Source of the DNA: Serripes groenlandicus
Taxonomy: Eukaryota; Mollusca; Bivalvia; Cardiida; Cardiidae
Assembly: GCA_031761405.1 (NCBI GenBank)
Contig: JASEVX010000003.1
Coordinates: 147,470,555-147,534,554 of the forward strand
Length of the DNA: 64,000 bases
Reading direction: 5' to 3'
The stretch's first letter is position 1. Each line of letters starts with the position of its first letter. This document shows positions 11,425 to 22,567 of the stretch, piece after piece. A program made the translations under genes and the position numbers. The notes under the pieces were generated by a model, which had not been told where the DNA came from, made no database searches, and was given only the letters and a program-made list of their open reading frames with translations.

Positions 11425-11871
11425 AAGTATAATTACTGAAAAAGATGAAAACATTGTGGTAAAGGGTGAAATTGCTCCTTTTGGCAATTTCTTCTTTTGT
11501 TGATTGATTGATCGATGGGGGTTTAACGCCGTTTCAAACAATTTCTCAGTTATATCACGGCGGCCAGTTCACCTACTCATGCATTTCCTGGTTTTCTCGC
11601 ACCAGTGTACTCCACACAACAATCTTTCCAAGCAACTGGCTGCTTTTCCATATAGACTTAGCCCATTGGTGGATGACGAATGACCCATGTCGCATTGACT
11701 TTTGTCAATTGTCGGAAAGAAAGTTGGCCGAGCCGGGATTCAAACTCACAACCCCTGGATTGACAGCCCACGTCGCTACCGACTGAGCTACCGGGGCTCG
11801 ACTCTTCTTTTGTAGAATGTTTTCTAAAAGCTGTCTGCTGCTGATATATCAGAATGAGTCTACACGTGGGC
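11425..11871 (-). mobile_element. TTAA-MITE, right part, itself split by a SINE
   Basis: This continues the copy begun at 8194. Hairpin and CTTCTTTT lie at 11450-11500, and the right arm (AGCTGTCTGCTGCTG ... CACGTGGGCAA) at 11814-11871. The SINE at 11501-11803 interrupts it. Confidence 0.75.
11501..11803 (-). mobile_element. tRNA-derived SINE with 10-bp target-site duplication
   Basis: On the minus strand it begins with a tRNA-like head containing A-box TAGCTCAGTCGGTAG and B-box-like GAGTTTGAATCCC, followed by an unrelated body and an (ATCA)n-type 3' tail. CTTCTTTTGT is duplicated at 11491-11500 and 11804-11813. It is the most complete member of this SINE family in the window. Confidence 0.88.
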
Positions 11872-12067
11872 AAGATGCAGCAGACGGCTTTTTGAAAACA
11901 TAGTGACAAAAGAAGAAATTGCACAAAACGTGCAATTTCTCCTTTTGCCACAATGTTTTCCACTTTTTGTCATAGGTTATCCATTCAATTATGGAGATTT
12001 TCTATGTTTTGACAAAATACGTTCAAAGTCGTCTGCTGCAGAATTGCCGTATGAGGGAAAGGGTTAA
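11872..12067 (+). mobile_element. TTAA-MITE fused to the preceding copy
   Basis: The left TIR is lost. It begins at GATGCAGCAGACGGC directly after the worn end of the previous MITE. The central stem-loop uses CACAAAACGTG as its loop region. The right end is perfect. Confidence 0.8.
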
Positions 12068-12270
12068 CCACATACAACAAATCTGTAGTAAATAATTTTG
12101 AAAATATCTAGGAAAAATCTCTATAAATGAAAGTATGGTGAAAAGAGATGAAAGCATTGTGGCAAAAGGTGAAATCCTCACTATGTCAAATTTCTCTAAT
12201 TACTGCAATGCTTTCAAAAGTCACCTGCTGCAAATGCAGCAAAATGTGTCTACATGTGGAAAAGGGTTAT
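12064..12270 (-). mobile_element. TTAA-MITE sharing a TTAA with its neighbour
   Basis: The TTAA at 12064-12067 closes the previous copy and opens this one. It ends GGAAAAGGGTTAT. Confidence 0.75.
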
Positions 12271-12488
12271 ACCCTTCAAATAGGTTTTATGTTTTCTGCT
12301 CATTTATCAGGTGAATCTATGAATAATGATGATATGGGTAAGTATCTATTTTATATCAGGAACATGATATATAGGATAGACCAAGCATGAAAATACCCCA
12401 ATGACATCCAACCCAGATAGAATCTTCATTAAATGGAGTCCTTTATTTCCTTAATTGCTTTAACCTAGCATGTCGGTCATCCTAATTT

Positions 12489-12715
12489 GAGCCGTTCCAC
12501 GAGAGAACCAACATTGTGGATTGTGCGTAAAGTATCAACCGGGAGCAGCCATCAGCAGGCTGCGCAGGCTAACCCAAACAGACACTTTTCGCCTCCTGTG
12601 GATTTCCTGTTTCAGGAGCAGCGGCTTGGATCAGCCTGCGCAGGCTGATCTTGGTTGATACATTATGCAGAGACATTAATGTTGGTTTTCTCGTGGAACG
12701 GCTTATTTGTTGTTG
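12489..12715. mobile_element. Fold-back MITE (GCCGTTCCACGAGA family)
   Basis: The terminal inverted repeats are AGCCGTTCCACGAGAGAACC on the left and GGTTTTCTCGTGGAACGGCT on the right, with inner inverted blocks (AGCAGGCTGCGCAGGCT versus AGCCTGCGCAGGCTGATC). Almost the whole element can fold on itself. A relative lies at 19705-19946. Confidence 0.8.
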
Positions 12716-12895
12716 TAATCTATATCAGAAACCCTTAGATTTTTCCCATGACATTCCTCTAACTGTTTACCTCTAGATATGATACATGTGTACAAAAATG
12801 AGTCATTTGTCCTTTTCCCTCAAACGTTTACACAATTGTTGGGCAACACAGGCATTAAGTGTTTTCTGCACAAAGAAAAGGGGTATTAATTCTTG

Positions 12896-13942
12896 TTAGT
12901 CGCCGGGCAGAAGCCCGCGACTTCTATTTTTAATAGCTTTTCGGAAATCACATGGGAGGGCGGCTTATTATTAGAAAGAAACAAATCTAGATGATTTGAA
13001 CATATTACAATTGTGGTTGTTTACGAACACTAATAAATGACACATCTAAAATGAAATAAATATTCCGATTTTTTAATGTTTGCAGTTTTTTTTATTTCAC
13101 TCGCATTTAAGTTTTTTGTCTTATTTACGAAGACAAAAGTGGTCCCTTCAAGACGTGAACCAACACCCCCTAATGCAGACTCTTATGTGTCATCATTGAG
13201 GTCAATTTCGGATTCTCCTTTTAATAGCAATTTTAACTTACTAAATGTTGTTTTCATGTTCAAAGAGATGTCTTGATTTGTGTAGAATTCATTTAATAAT
13301 GTTAATCCATGAATATCTAAAGTAGGAACTGTTTCTAAGCTAAATATAGACCCTATTCTGTTGTGTAGTTTCGTGACCTTTAACATCGATTTTCGCGCAT
13401 GCGCATTTCGATATGAAAAAGCGAGTGATATTATTTTATTTTAGACAAGTACAAGACGAATGTTTGACGCAAAGCGTCAAAGAGAAGCCGCAATATTTTG
13501 TTGTACATGTAGAAATAAGAAAAAAAGATCATTTTTATATCCACAAACAATAGAACAATTTAAACTGTAGACGGTAATGCTGATATATTTCTCCTTTTGA
13601 AGACTTTTGTTTTCTTCAAATTACCTCCCTTTAAAGCAATACCAGGATATTTACCTTGTGATTCGAATAAGATTGACAAACATTGAAATTATATGAATGA
13701 ATACTATTATTTAAATAAGTAACAACAGCAAAATTAAATTTAAGCCAGATAAATGTGTACACATTTCGTTAATTTTTTATAGATACCCTAATGTATAGGT
13801 ATGTATATAAAATTTATAAGCAAATGTTTTCATTACTACGTTCCTAATGTTTGAATAGACTAAGGAAAGTCAAGAATACATAAATAAATCAATGCAGTCT
13901 TTTCCGGCGACATTGATGCCTTGCATCAACTTTCTCTTGTTT
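12896..13942 (-). mobile_element. 1,047-bp Helentron-like element, copy 1
   Basis: Read on the minus strand, it starts AACAAGAGAAAGTTGATGC (hairpin TTGATGCAAGGCATCAA), then TGTCGCCGG, and ends GCCCGGCGACTAA, the inverse of that block. It is nearly identical to 17901-18947. It contains an extra hairpin TTTGACGCAAAGCGTCAAA near 13470-13490, and a 67-residue minus-strand open frame (13183-13386) kept intact in both copies. Confidence 0.8.
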
Positions 13943-14133
13943 AGAAGATCTTATAGCTTTAAAACTAGGTACATGTGTAATAAACAATGGTCAGCAAATG
14001 TGCATTCTTCTTTCCAGTTTCTTTTTTTTAATGATTATTCATTCAGTGAGCCTACTGCTGCATTCATAACTGAAGTAATCAAATGATGATTATATTAATA
14101 ATATTAAGTTTTGAAATAATTTTAATCAAGGTT
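13943..14133. other. Intron sequence, nothing recognised
   Basis: AT-rich flank between two repeats with no feature seen. Confidence 0.5.
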
Positions 14134-14390
14134 TTTATGCTCCCTGGAAATTTCCAGGAAGCCCAGAGTTGATTCATTGTCTGTTTGGTTGTGTGTCCGT
14201 CTGTGCATGCATCTGTTCTACTTTAATGCCAGGACTATTTTTTAGCAATTGCTGGCTGAAATTGAATGAAACTGGATCTGTAGGAAGCTTATTTCAGATT
14301 CAACCTTTTTTTTTTTATTTGAAAATGACATTTGACTTAAAAACGCATTTGGAGAGCATTGACATTGGTTTATAAATTTTCTTGTGTTCA
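14134..14390 (+). mobile_element. Fragment of a further Helentron-like or related repeat
   Basis: It begins GCTCCCTGGAAATTTCCAGG, a strong palindrome, followed by a TGTCTGTTTGG.TGTGTCCGTC segment. Only the 5' part is seen, and no 3' terminus was located. Confidence 0.4.
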
Positions 14391-14598
14391 TCTTAAGTAT
14401 GTACATGACTTTATTAAACAAAAGCTAATGATTGTACATTTAGATAGGCGTAATATTTCGAAAGCTATAATACTTCTAGGAGACAACTCTAATACTTCTT
14501 GGAGACAAAGTCAATTAGCTACAGAACTTACTTGGCTCAAACTGTACACAGAAATAACGCATTGATCAAGAATCACCAGTTACGTTGTTCAGTCAAAT

Positions 14599-14829
14599 AT
14601 AACCTTTTCCCACATATAGACGCTTTCTGACACCTCTGCAGCAGACCCCTTTTGAAAACATTATGGCAAAGGAAGAAATTGAAGCAATTTCTCGTTTTGC
14701 CACAATGTTTTCAAATTTTTTCTTTAGTAATATACCTTCATTAGGTATCATTAGATGGGATGTTTCCATGGTTTTGACGAGATGTTTTCGAATTTGTCTG
14801 CTACAGATTTGTTGTATGAAAGAAAGGGA
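14599..14829 (+). mobile_element. TTAA-MITE
   Basis: The left end AACCTTTTCCCACATATAGACG is intact. The central stem has GAAGAAATTGAAGCAATTTC with almost no loop. Confidence 0.8.
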
Positions 14830-15054
14830 CAAGGTTATGAAGTTGAATGAACTGGTGAAAATGTAACCATCGGGTTACTAAGCTAAAGAAATATACTTTT
14901 GTTTTTAGTGTTTAACAATGGGCAATAATACAAAGGGCTTTACAGGGAAACAACTGTTGTAACTATTTCATATTGCATGCAGTAGCTAGAGTTGTGTGGC
15001 ATTAAACCCAGGATATGTAAATGTTTACAATGACACAAGTTTGCATTCCATCCT

Positions 15055-15205
15055 TTAACCCTTTACCTCATATAGACGCTTTCTGACACCTCTGCAGCAG
15101 ACAGCTGTTTGAAATCATTGTGACAAAAGAAGAATTATTGCTCAAAACGAGCAATTTCTCCTTTTGCCACATTGTTTTCCATTTTTAGTCATAGGTTATC
15201 CATTC
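15055..15205 (+). mobile_element. TTAA-MITE, right third missing
   Basis: It is interrupted after TAGGTTATCCATTC, where another copy's CAACCCTTTCCC begins. Confidence 0.75.
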
Positions 15206-15305
15206 AACCCTTTCCCACATACAACACATCTGCAGTAGAAGACTTTGAAATCTTCTACGCAAAAATATATATCTGGAAAATAGGTAGTACAATTCTGATT
15301 TAAAG
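15204..15305 (-). mobile_element. TTAA-MITE, left end only
   Basis: AACCCTTTCCCACATACAAC to about 15300. The body is missing before the next copy starts at 15306. Confidence 0.65.
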
Positions 15306-15508
15306 TTAACCCTTTCCCACATATAACAGCAGATGAAAACATCTTGGCAAAGATATGAAAAATCTCTGTTAATGAAAGCATCATAATTGAATTTTGGCAA
15401 AAGGAGAAATTGCTCATTATGAGCATTAGTTCTCATTTTGTCACAATAATTTTAAAACCCATCAGCTGCAGAGGCCTCGAAATGTGTCTGTATGATGGAA
15501 AGGGTTAA
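15306..15508 (-). mobile_element. TTAA-MITE
   Basis: It begins TTAACCCTTTCCCACATA and ends ATGGAAAGGGTTAA. A deletion has removed part of the left GCAGCAGAC block. Confidence 0.8.
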
Positions 15509-15825
15509 AGACATTGTGAGAAAAATTCAGCATTTTCTTCAATTTGTTTCACAATGAATATAAATTGTGTGTCGTTACTAGACTAAGAGACAGACATCAA
15601 GTTTTTGTGAACCATGCAGGGAAAGGTTAAAATTAAAATGATGGCTCAAGTGATAAAATTGTTTACATTGTTTTGCTTTGTTTAAGAATGAAACCCATGC
15701 TAAAGGTGATGTTTGTGAAGTCATTTTATCTTAAGATTTCAATCCATCTACCCATCTATTCTTTTAGTTTTGTAACTGAATCAGAGTCAACGCCCATAAA
15801 CAATTTCAGTAAGTGTCTTTCAACA

Positions 15826-16510
15826 ATTAACTTTCTACATGATACGTACTTTTGACCAATTTAAAGAAATAATGCATGGAACAACAAAATTAACTTTCTA
15901 CATGATACGTACTTTTGACCAATTTAAAGAAATAATGCATGGAACAACAAAATTAACTTTCTACATGATACGTACTTTTGACCAATTTAAAGAAATAATG
16001 CATGGAACAACAAAATTAACTTTCTACATGATACGTACTTTTGACCAATTTGAAGAAATAATGCATGGAACAACAAAATTAACTTTCTACATGATACGTA
16101 CTTTTGACCAATTTAAAGAAATAATGCATGGAACAACAAAATTAACTTTCTACATGATACGTACTTTTGACCAATTTAAAGAAATAATGCATGGAACAAC
16201 AAAATTAACTTTCTACATGATACGTACTTTTGACCAATTTAAAGAAATAATGCATGGAACAACAAAATTAACTTTCTACATGATGTACTTTTGACCAATT
16301 TAAAGAAATAATGCATGGAACAACAAAATTAACTTTCTACATGATACGTACTTTTGACCAATTTAAAGAAATAATGCATGGAACAACAAAATTAACTTTC
16401 TACATGATGTACTTTTGACCAATTTAAAGAAATAATGCATGGAACAACAAAATTAACTTTCTACATGATGTACTTTTGACCAATTTAAAGAAATAATGCA
16501 TTGGAACAAC
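15826..16510 (+). repeat. 63-bp minisatellite, about 11 copies
   Basis: The unit begins TTAACTTTCTACATGATACG and ends GAACAACAAAA. Copies 1-7 are almost identical with a 63-bp period. Three later copies carry ATGATGTAC in place of ATGATACGTAC (2 bp shorter). The repetitive 151-residue open frame over it is an artefact of the period. Confidence 0.93.
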
Positions 16511-16646
16511 AAAAATGCCAAAATGTCAAACTTGTTTAATGACATTTCCAATACTTTCTTAATCATGAGGACCGATTCTTTATTGTTTAACCCTTAATGA
16601 TAACATTTCAAATACTTTCTTAATCATGACAACTGATTCTTTATTG

Positions 16647-16790
16647 TTAAACCCCTTCCCACATGCAGACAACTTATGAAAACATTGTGGCAAAAGGAGG
16701 ATTTTATCAAAATAAGCTCTTTTTAATAATTGTATCTCCATTCATAGATACTTTCAGTCATCTGCTGCAGTTTTACTGCAGATTCACTGT
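16647..16790. mobile_element. TTAA-MITE, rearranged copy
   Basis: The left end is TTAAACCCCTTCCCACATGC. It joins an inverted CATCTGCTGCAG block without a right terminus. Confidence 0.55.
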
Positions 16791-16794
16791 CTGA

Positions 16795-17017
16795 ACCAGA
16801 TATAGACAATTTCTGACGCCTCTGCAGCAGACAACTTTTAAAAACATAATAACAAAAGTAGAAATTGCTCATAACGAGCAATTTCTCCTTTTGCCACAAT
16901 GTTTTCAACTCTTTTCAGTAATTATACCTACGTTTATAGAGCTTTAATTTCCATCTGTTTGCCTCGATACTTTCAAAGTTGTCTGCTGCAGATTTATTGT
17001 ATGTGGGAAAGGGTTAA
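16795..17017 (+). mobile_element. TTAA-MITE
   Basis: The left TIR is missing its CCCTTTCCC. The stem-loop GAAATTGCTCATAACGAGC is perfect and the right end GTGGGAAAGGGTTAA is intact. Confidence 0.8.
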
Positions 17018-17467
17018 GAGAATTTTGTTTATGGGCAATTTTTTTTAAAAAACAATGACAATGACCTTTATAACCAAGATAATAATTTCAACATTTTGTC
17101 TGTTATAAAATTATTTCAGCAATTGTACATTTGCTTTGAATTAAATTAACACTTGGCATATTGAACATACAACATTGTACATAGGAGGTCATTGGTAGAA
17201 AAGGAGTAATTGCGGTTCTTTTCATGTGATTGTTGACTTGGTCAATTACTTCACTAAATTTACAAAAGTTACGATAACCAAAACATTGCTTTATTCAAAT
17301 GAAAGTCTAAAATGTAAGCATGTACGTAAACTTCCTCAATCCCATGTCTTAAATTTAAACATAATTTCCTAAGGCATTTAATTAACTTCATATATAATAG
17401 ATTGTCAAGAGATTTTTATCAGGTACATGCAACTTTCAGTTTGTTTGGGACATTTGTCATCTACATT
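17018..17467. other. Intron sequence, nothing recognised
   Basis: AT-rich with no repeat or exon signals. Confidence 0.5.
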
Positions 17468-17677
17468 TTAACCCTTTCCCTCATACAGATGATTCCTGAT
17501 GGCTCTGCAGCAGATGACATTTGAAACATTGTGGCAAAAGGAGAAATTTCTCCAATTGCCGCAATATTTTCAACTCTATTTGATAATTATACTTTCATTT
17601 AAAGAGTTTCCATATTGTTTGCAGGTATACTTTCAAAGTCGTTTGCTGGAGATTTCTTGTATGTGTGAAAAGGTTAA
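17468..17677 (+). mobile_element. TTAA-MITE
   Basis: Both TTAA sites are present. The distal hairpin arm is shortened (GAAATTTCTCCAATTGCC). Confidence 0.8.
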
Positions 17678-17900
17678 TGATCAATACACACCATATAACA
17701 GGACAAGGAAATGTCATGCTGGGAAATCCCTTACTGAGTTACATTTCCTTGATCTACAACGCTTTTCTTGATAAAAGATCAAACTGAAGGAGTTATATTT
17801 TTAACTGTAATCCGCGAAAAGGAAGAAATAGCTCATAAGCGATGTCGCTTTTTCTTACAATATTATACTTTGTCTTTAAGTTGTTTTCATGTTCAGATCA

Positions 17901-18947
17901 TTAGTCGCCGGGCAGAAGCCCGCGACTTCTATTTTTAATAGCTTTTCGGAAATCACATGGGAGGGCGGCTTATTATTAGAAAGAAACAAATCTAGATGAT
18001 TTGAACATATTACAATTGTGGTTGTTTACGAACACTAATAAATGACACATCTAAAATGAAATAAATATTCCGATTTTTTAATGTTTGCAGTTTTTTTTAT
18101 TTCACTCGCATTTAAGTTTTTTGTCTTATTTACGAAGACAAAAGTGGTCCCTTCAAGACGTGAACCAACACCCCCTAATGCAGACTCTTATGTGTCATCA
18201 TTGAGGTCAATTTCGGATTCTCCTTTTAATAGCAATTTTAACTTACTAAATGTTGTTTTCATGTTCAAAGAGATGTCTTGATTTGTGTAGAATTCATTTA
18301 ATAATGTTAATCCATGAATATCTAAAGTAGGAACTGTTTCTAAGCTAAATATAGACCCTATTCTGTTGTGTAGTTTCGTGACCTTTAACATCGATTTTCG
18401 CGCATGCGCATTTTGATATGAAAAAGCGAGTGATATTATTTTATTTTAGACAAGTACAAGACGAATGTTTGACGCAAAGCGTCAAAGAGAAGCCGCAATA
18501 TTTCGTTGTACATGTAGAAATAAGAAAAAAAGAACATTTTTAAATCCACAAACAATAGAACAATTTAAACTGTAGACGGTAATGCTGATATATTTCTCCT
18601 TTTGAAGACTTTTGTTTTCTTCAAATTACCTCCCTTTAAAGCAATACCAGGATATTTACCTTGTGATTCGAATAAGATTGACAAACATTGAAATTATATG
18701 AATGAATACTATTATTTAAATAAGTAACAACAGCAAAATTAAATTTAAGCCAGATAAATGTGTACACATTTCGTTAATTTTTTATAGATACCCTAATGTA
18801 TAGGTATGTATATAAAATTTATAAGCAAATGTTTTCATTACTATGTTCCTAATGTTTGAATAGACTAAGGAAAGTCAAGAATACATAAATAAATCAATGC
18901 AGTCTTTTCCGGCGACATTGATGCCTTGCATCAACTTTCTCTTGTTT
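17901..18947 (-). mobile_element. 1,047-bp Helentron-like element, copy 2
   Basis: It aligns without gaps to 12896-13942 at an offset of 5005 bp, with only a handful of substitutions. Flanks differ completely on both sides, so this is transposition, not a segmental duplication. The 67-residue minus-strand frame is at 18188-18391. Confidence 0.82.
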
Positions 18948-19104
18948 CTATTGTTATAACTTAATATGTTTACAATTTAGATGAGTTAATGAGTGGTATA
19001 TCTGGTAATAGATTAACCAATGCCCACAAAATAGAAATCTGCAAACAGTAACCGTTAGGCAAAAATATGGATAACCTCTAAAAATCAAAGTGAAATTATT
19101 GTAT

Positions 19105-19380
19105 ACTGTTGAAAACATTGTGGCAAAAGGAGAAATTTCTCATTTGAACGCATCTGCAGCTGATGACTTTTGAAAACATCTTGGCAATAGCTGAAATTGC
19201 TTAATTCTTTTTATCAATAATCTCTATAAATGAATGGATAACCTATGACTAAAAGTGGAAAACATTGTGACAAAAGGAGAAATTGCTCGTTTTGAGCAAT
19301 TTCTTCTTTCGTCACAATGTTTTTAAAAAGCTGTCCGCTGCAGAGGCGTCAGAAAGCGTCTATATGAGGGAAAGGGTTAA
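19105..19380 (-). mobile_element. TTAA-MITE, composite of two copies
   Basis: A partial older copy (19105-19200) runs into a well-kept one ending TATATGAGGGAAAGGGTTAA. The inner stem is GAAATTGCTCGTTTTGAGC. Confidence 0.7.
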
Positions 19381-19704
19381 TGCTCTATCACATTCAACAG
19401 ATCCGCAGCGGAAATCTTAGGCTAATCAAAGAATAGGAGTCAACTGTATTACAATTTGTTCAGCCCCTTTTCAAAGTGGACATGTATGATTTGTCAAAAT
19501 CTGTAGGTCCTTTCACATAAAAGAAGGATGTACATGATTACGCCAACAATCTGAATTGTATAACATCCCTTAACTCTCGGCAGCTCAATGTTATTTACAA
19601 ATATTTTGCTGATACACTCTTTATACAGGGGCGTAACTCCCTTTAGGCACTGTTATGATGCACGTGTCTACACATTTTTTCTTAAAATGCCCCAAAATTC
19701 CTGC
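19381..19704. other. Intron sequence; MITE start fragment only
   Basis: A MITE-like left end (GCTCTATCACATTCAACAG...GCAGCGGA) is visible to about 19420. The rest is unrecognised. Confidence 0.45.
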
Positions 19705-19946
19705 TGCGGCGATAGACATCGGTGTAATGTATCGACCAGATCAGCCTGCGCTGTCCGTGCAGACTGATCCGGCCGACACATTCCGTCTTAGGGGGATAGA
19801 TGTATAGAGTAGTTATTCCTGAAACAGAAAATCCACAGGAGGCAAAAAGTGTCTATCCGGGTAGGCCTGTGTGGCATGCTTAGGCTGATCCGGGTCGATA
19901 CTTTACGCAAAGTCCACAATGTGGATTTTCTCACGAGACGGCCTAC
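19705..19946. mobile_element. Fold-back MITE, relative of 12489-12715
   Basis: It shares AGCCTGCGC, AATCCACAGGAGG and CTTTACGCAAAGTCCACAAT blocks with the copy at 12.5 kb. The right end TCTCACGAGACGGCC is a diverged TIR. Confidence 0.65.
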
Positions 19947-20219
19947 ACATTGATTATTGCAAAGCTACGCCACTGTTATACTTGACAAGTCTAAAGTTTT
20001 ATTTAGTTTGAAACTTCTCAAACTGCTGTCACAACAAAGGCATGTTTATTCTGGTTGTTATATGACATACATGGGTTTATATGGGATAAATGATTGTGTA
20101 TTTCATTATATATATGCACATCAAAAAGGCTCATTTAATGCATTTACCAATTTCTTTACACTCTATAGGTAAATTTGCCTAGTTCAAAAGATATTACAGA
20201 AGGAATACAAGGACTTTCC

Positions 20220-20444
20220 TTAACCCTTTCCCACATACAACAAATCTGCAGCAGACAACTTTGAAAACATCCTGGCAAAAATATCGTCATGAATGGGAGT
20301 TAAATTATTAAATAGAGTTGAAAACATTGTGGCAAATGGGGAAATTGCTCTTAATAATGAGCAATTTTTCCTTTTGCCACAATGTTTTCAAATGTCGTCT
20401 GCTGTAGAGGCGTCAAAAAGCATCTGTATGTGGAAAAGGGTTAA
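20220..20444 (-). mobile_element. TTAA-MITE
   Basis: Full length. The loop is expanded (GAAATTGCTCTTAATAATGAGC). Its right TTAA also opens the next, truncated copy. Confidence 0.85.
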
Positions 20445-20577
20445 TCCTTCCCAAACATGCAGACACATTTTGCACATCGGCAGTAGAATGCTTATGAAAA
20501 TTTTTGATTAAGGAAGAAGTTGCTAATAATGAGCAATTTCTCCTCAGCCACAATATGTTTAACTCTATTTAATTTAA
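20441..20577 (+). mobile_element. TTAA-MITE, truncated
   Basis: TTAATCCTTCCCAAACATGC to CAATATGTTTAACTC. The right third is missing, and TTAA at 20574 begins another copy. Confidence 0.65.
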
Positions 20578-21540
20578 CCCTTTCTCTCATACGACAATTC
20601 TGCAGCAGACGACTTTGAACATATTTTGTAAAACAAGAGGGCCATGATGGCCCTGGATCGCTCACCTGATTTTTTTTTTCAATTTAACTATATAAGCCCC
20701 GCCCTCTGGCGGCCATAGTTTCCGACCAATCAACTTGGCTTGAAGGAATCTGATAGAGGGTCACCCTAGGAACATTTCTACAAAATTATTTGAAAATTGG
20801 CCTGACACTTTCGGAGAAGAAGATTTTTTAAGTTTTCACTATAGCCATATAAGGCAAAATAGCCCCGCCCCCCCCTGGCGGCCATGTTTTTCAACCAATC
20901 AACATGGCTTGAAGGAATCTGATAGAGGGTCATCCAAGGAACATTTCTACAAAATTATTTGAAAATCGGTCTGACACTTTCGGAGGAGAAGATTTTTTAA
21001 GTTTTCACTTTAGCCATATAAGGCAAAATAGCCCCGCCCCCCCTGGCGGCCATGTTTTTTGACCAATCAACATGGCTTGAAGGAATCTTATAGAGGGTCA
21101 TCCAAGGAAGATTTCTACAAAATTATTTGAAAATCTGCCAACCAGTTTGGGAGAAGAAGATTTTTGAAGTTTTTTTCATTTCGTTGCCATGGAAACCAGA
21201 ATTCTGCATGGATCCCAACAATTTGAAGGAAATCTGGTGAGGCCATTGAGAGGATGCTTTCTGTGAAGTTTCATCCCAATTGACCCACTGGTTACTGAGG
21301 AGAAGAAGTTGACGCACGACGCACAACGCACGATGGACGACGGACGCCGGACAAAAGGTGATCACAATAACTCACCTTGAGCAAAGCTCAGGTGAGCTAA
21401 AAATAGACAATCTCTTTAATTGAACGGATAACCTATGACTAAAAGTGGAAAACATTGTGGCAAAAGGAGAAATTGCACGTTTTGTGCAATTTCTTCTTTT
21501 GTCACTATGTTTTCAAATAGCCGTCTGCTGCAGAGGTTAA
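20574..21540 (-). mobile_element. TTAA-MITE interrupted by a pearl element
   Basis: The left piece is 20574-20631 and the right piece 21403-21540. Removing the insert rejoins TTTTGTAAAA to TAGACAATCTC, as in uninterrupted copies. The right terminus is shortened to CTGCAGAGGTTAA. Confidence 0.8.
20632..21402 (+). mobile_element. Pearl-like element, GGCC family, complete
   Basis: The 5' end is AACAAGAGGGCCATGATGG with the subterminal GATCGCTCACCTGA. There are three cores of about 160 bp (ACCAATCAACATGGCTTG ... GGAGAAGATTTTTTAAG), a diverged last core, a CGCACGACG/GGACGACGG stretch (21312-21352) and a 3' hairpin CTCACCTTGAGCAAAGCTC ending GGTGAGCTAA. The 3' end is the inverse of the 5' subterminal block. 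Best exemplar of this family here. Confidence 0.9.
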
Positions 21541-21581
21541 ATATAGTTTTTCCCACTAATATAATAAATTGCCTAGATGCA

Positions 21582-21755
21582 TTAACCCTTCTCCACTTAA
21601 AGATGCATTTTGAAAATGGCTCATACCGAGATATTTCTCCTTTGGCTAATGTTGTAAAGCTATTTATCTTTAGATAATAGAGATTTTTCATTTTTTTTGC
21701 CTAAATGTTTTCGATGTCGTCTGCTGCAGATTTGATTTGTGTCGGAAAGGGTTAA
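21582..21755 (+). mobile_element. TTAA-MITE, internally deleted
   Basis: TTAA at both ends. Much of the left arm and hairpin is lost, while GTCGTCTGCTGCAG on the right is kept. A second fragment (TTGTCTGCTGCAG) follows to about 21810. Confidence 0.7.
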
Positions 21756-21810
21756 AAGTTGTCTGCTGCAGATATGCTGTAGATAATGTTGTATGAGAGA
21801 AAATGTTAAA

Positions 21811-22168
21811 TGAATCAAAACAATTTATAGCTCCATCATCTTCAATTGATTTTCAGCCAATGTTTAATATTCACCTTGTTACAAATGAGGTGAAAATTAA
21901 GGGAAATTGTTTATTCCTGGGGGAAAAACAAAACTTAGAGATACAAAATCAAAATTATTCATCTTTTTGTCAGAGCCCTTAAGGTGTACACAGATAACTT
22001 GAAGTAAAATGTTAGTATGAAGGAATGAGGAGGAATAGCCTGCAACTAGGTAAGATAAAATTTGAGAAAGTGTTATAAAAAGAGTTGAAATTAAGAAAAA
22101 GAAAGAATTGAGTTAAAAATGAAGAAACTGCCCACAAAATGCAAAACAGGTGTAATTATATATTTCAT
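21811..22168. other. Intron sequence, nothing recognised
   Basis: Purine-rich AT sequence with no feature seen. Confidence 0.5.
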
Positions 22169-22382
22169 GAAACCTTTCCCACTAATGACAATTCTGCAGC
22201 AGACGACTTTGAACATTTCTTAGCAATCATTTTCGAGAATGTCTTTAAATTAAAGTACAATTAATGAAAAGTATTGCAAAAAGTATGGCAAAAGAAGAAC
22301 TTGCTCATTGAGAGCAGTTTCTCCTTTAACCACCATGTTTTAAAAAGACACCGCTGGAAAGTTTATTGTACGTGGAAAAATG
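22169..22382 (-). mobile_element. TTAA-MITE, diverged
   Basis: AACCTTTCCCACTAATGAC to GTACGTGGAAAAA. Neither TTAA survives. Confidence 0.65.
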
Positions 22383-22542
22383 TCATGTAAAAGAGAATGG
22401 TTTTACATTGAGTTAGCGAAATAATAAAGTAAGATATTGTTAAAAGGTGAATGAGGAAAAAAAAGAAAAGTGAAAATTAAGATTTGCAAGTGTCTTGTCT
22501 GTCAGTAGGAGGATGACCATCTATTACGGACCGATTGGAATT

Positions 22543-22567
22543 AGTCATGTGACACAATCACATGACT
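22543..22567. repeat. Perfect 10-bp-arm inverted repeat with E-box-like arms
   Basis: Arms AGTCATGTGA and TCACATGACT surround a 5-bp spacer, CACAA. Each arm includes TCATGTGA, the form bound by MITF/TFE-type bHLH proteins in animals. It is intronic, and function is not shown. Confidence 0.5.

Noticed and set aside
11658..11816. Candidate tRNA gene on the minus strand
   Set aside because: A- and B-boxes are present, but the cloverleaf is not complete and a SINE body, tail and target-site duplication follow.
15839..16294. 151-codon repetitive open frame
   Set aside because: Generated by the 63-bp minisatellite; it breaks as soon as a 2-bp variant unit appears.
12896..18947. Segmental duplication with a 5-kb period
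   Set aside because: Only the 1,047-bp element is shared; flanks differ on both sides, so independent insertions explain it.
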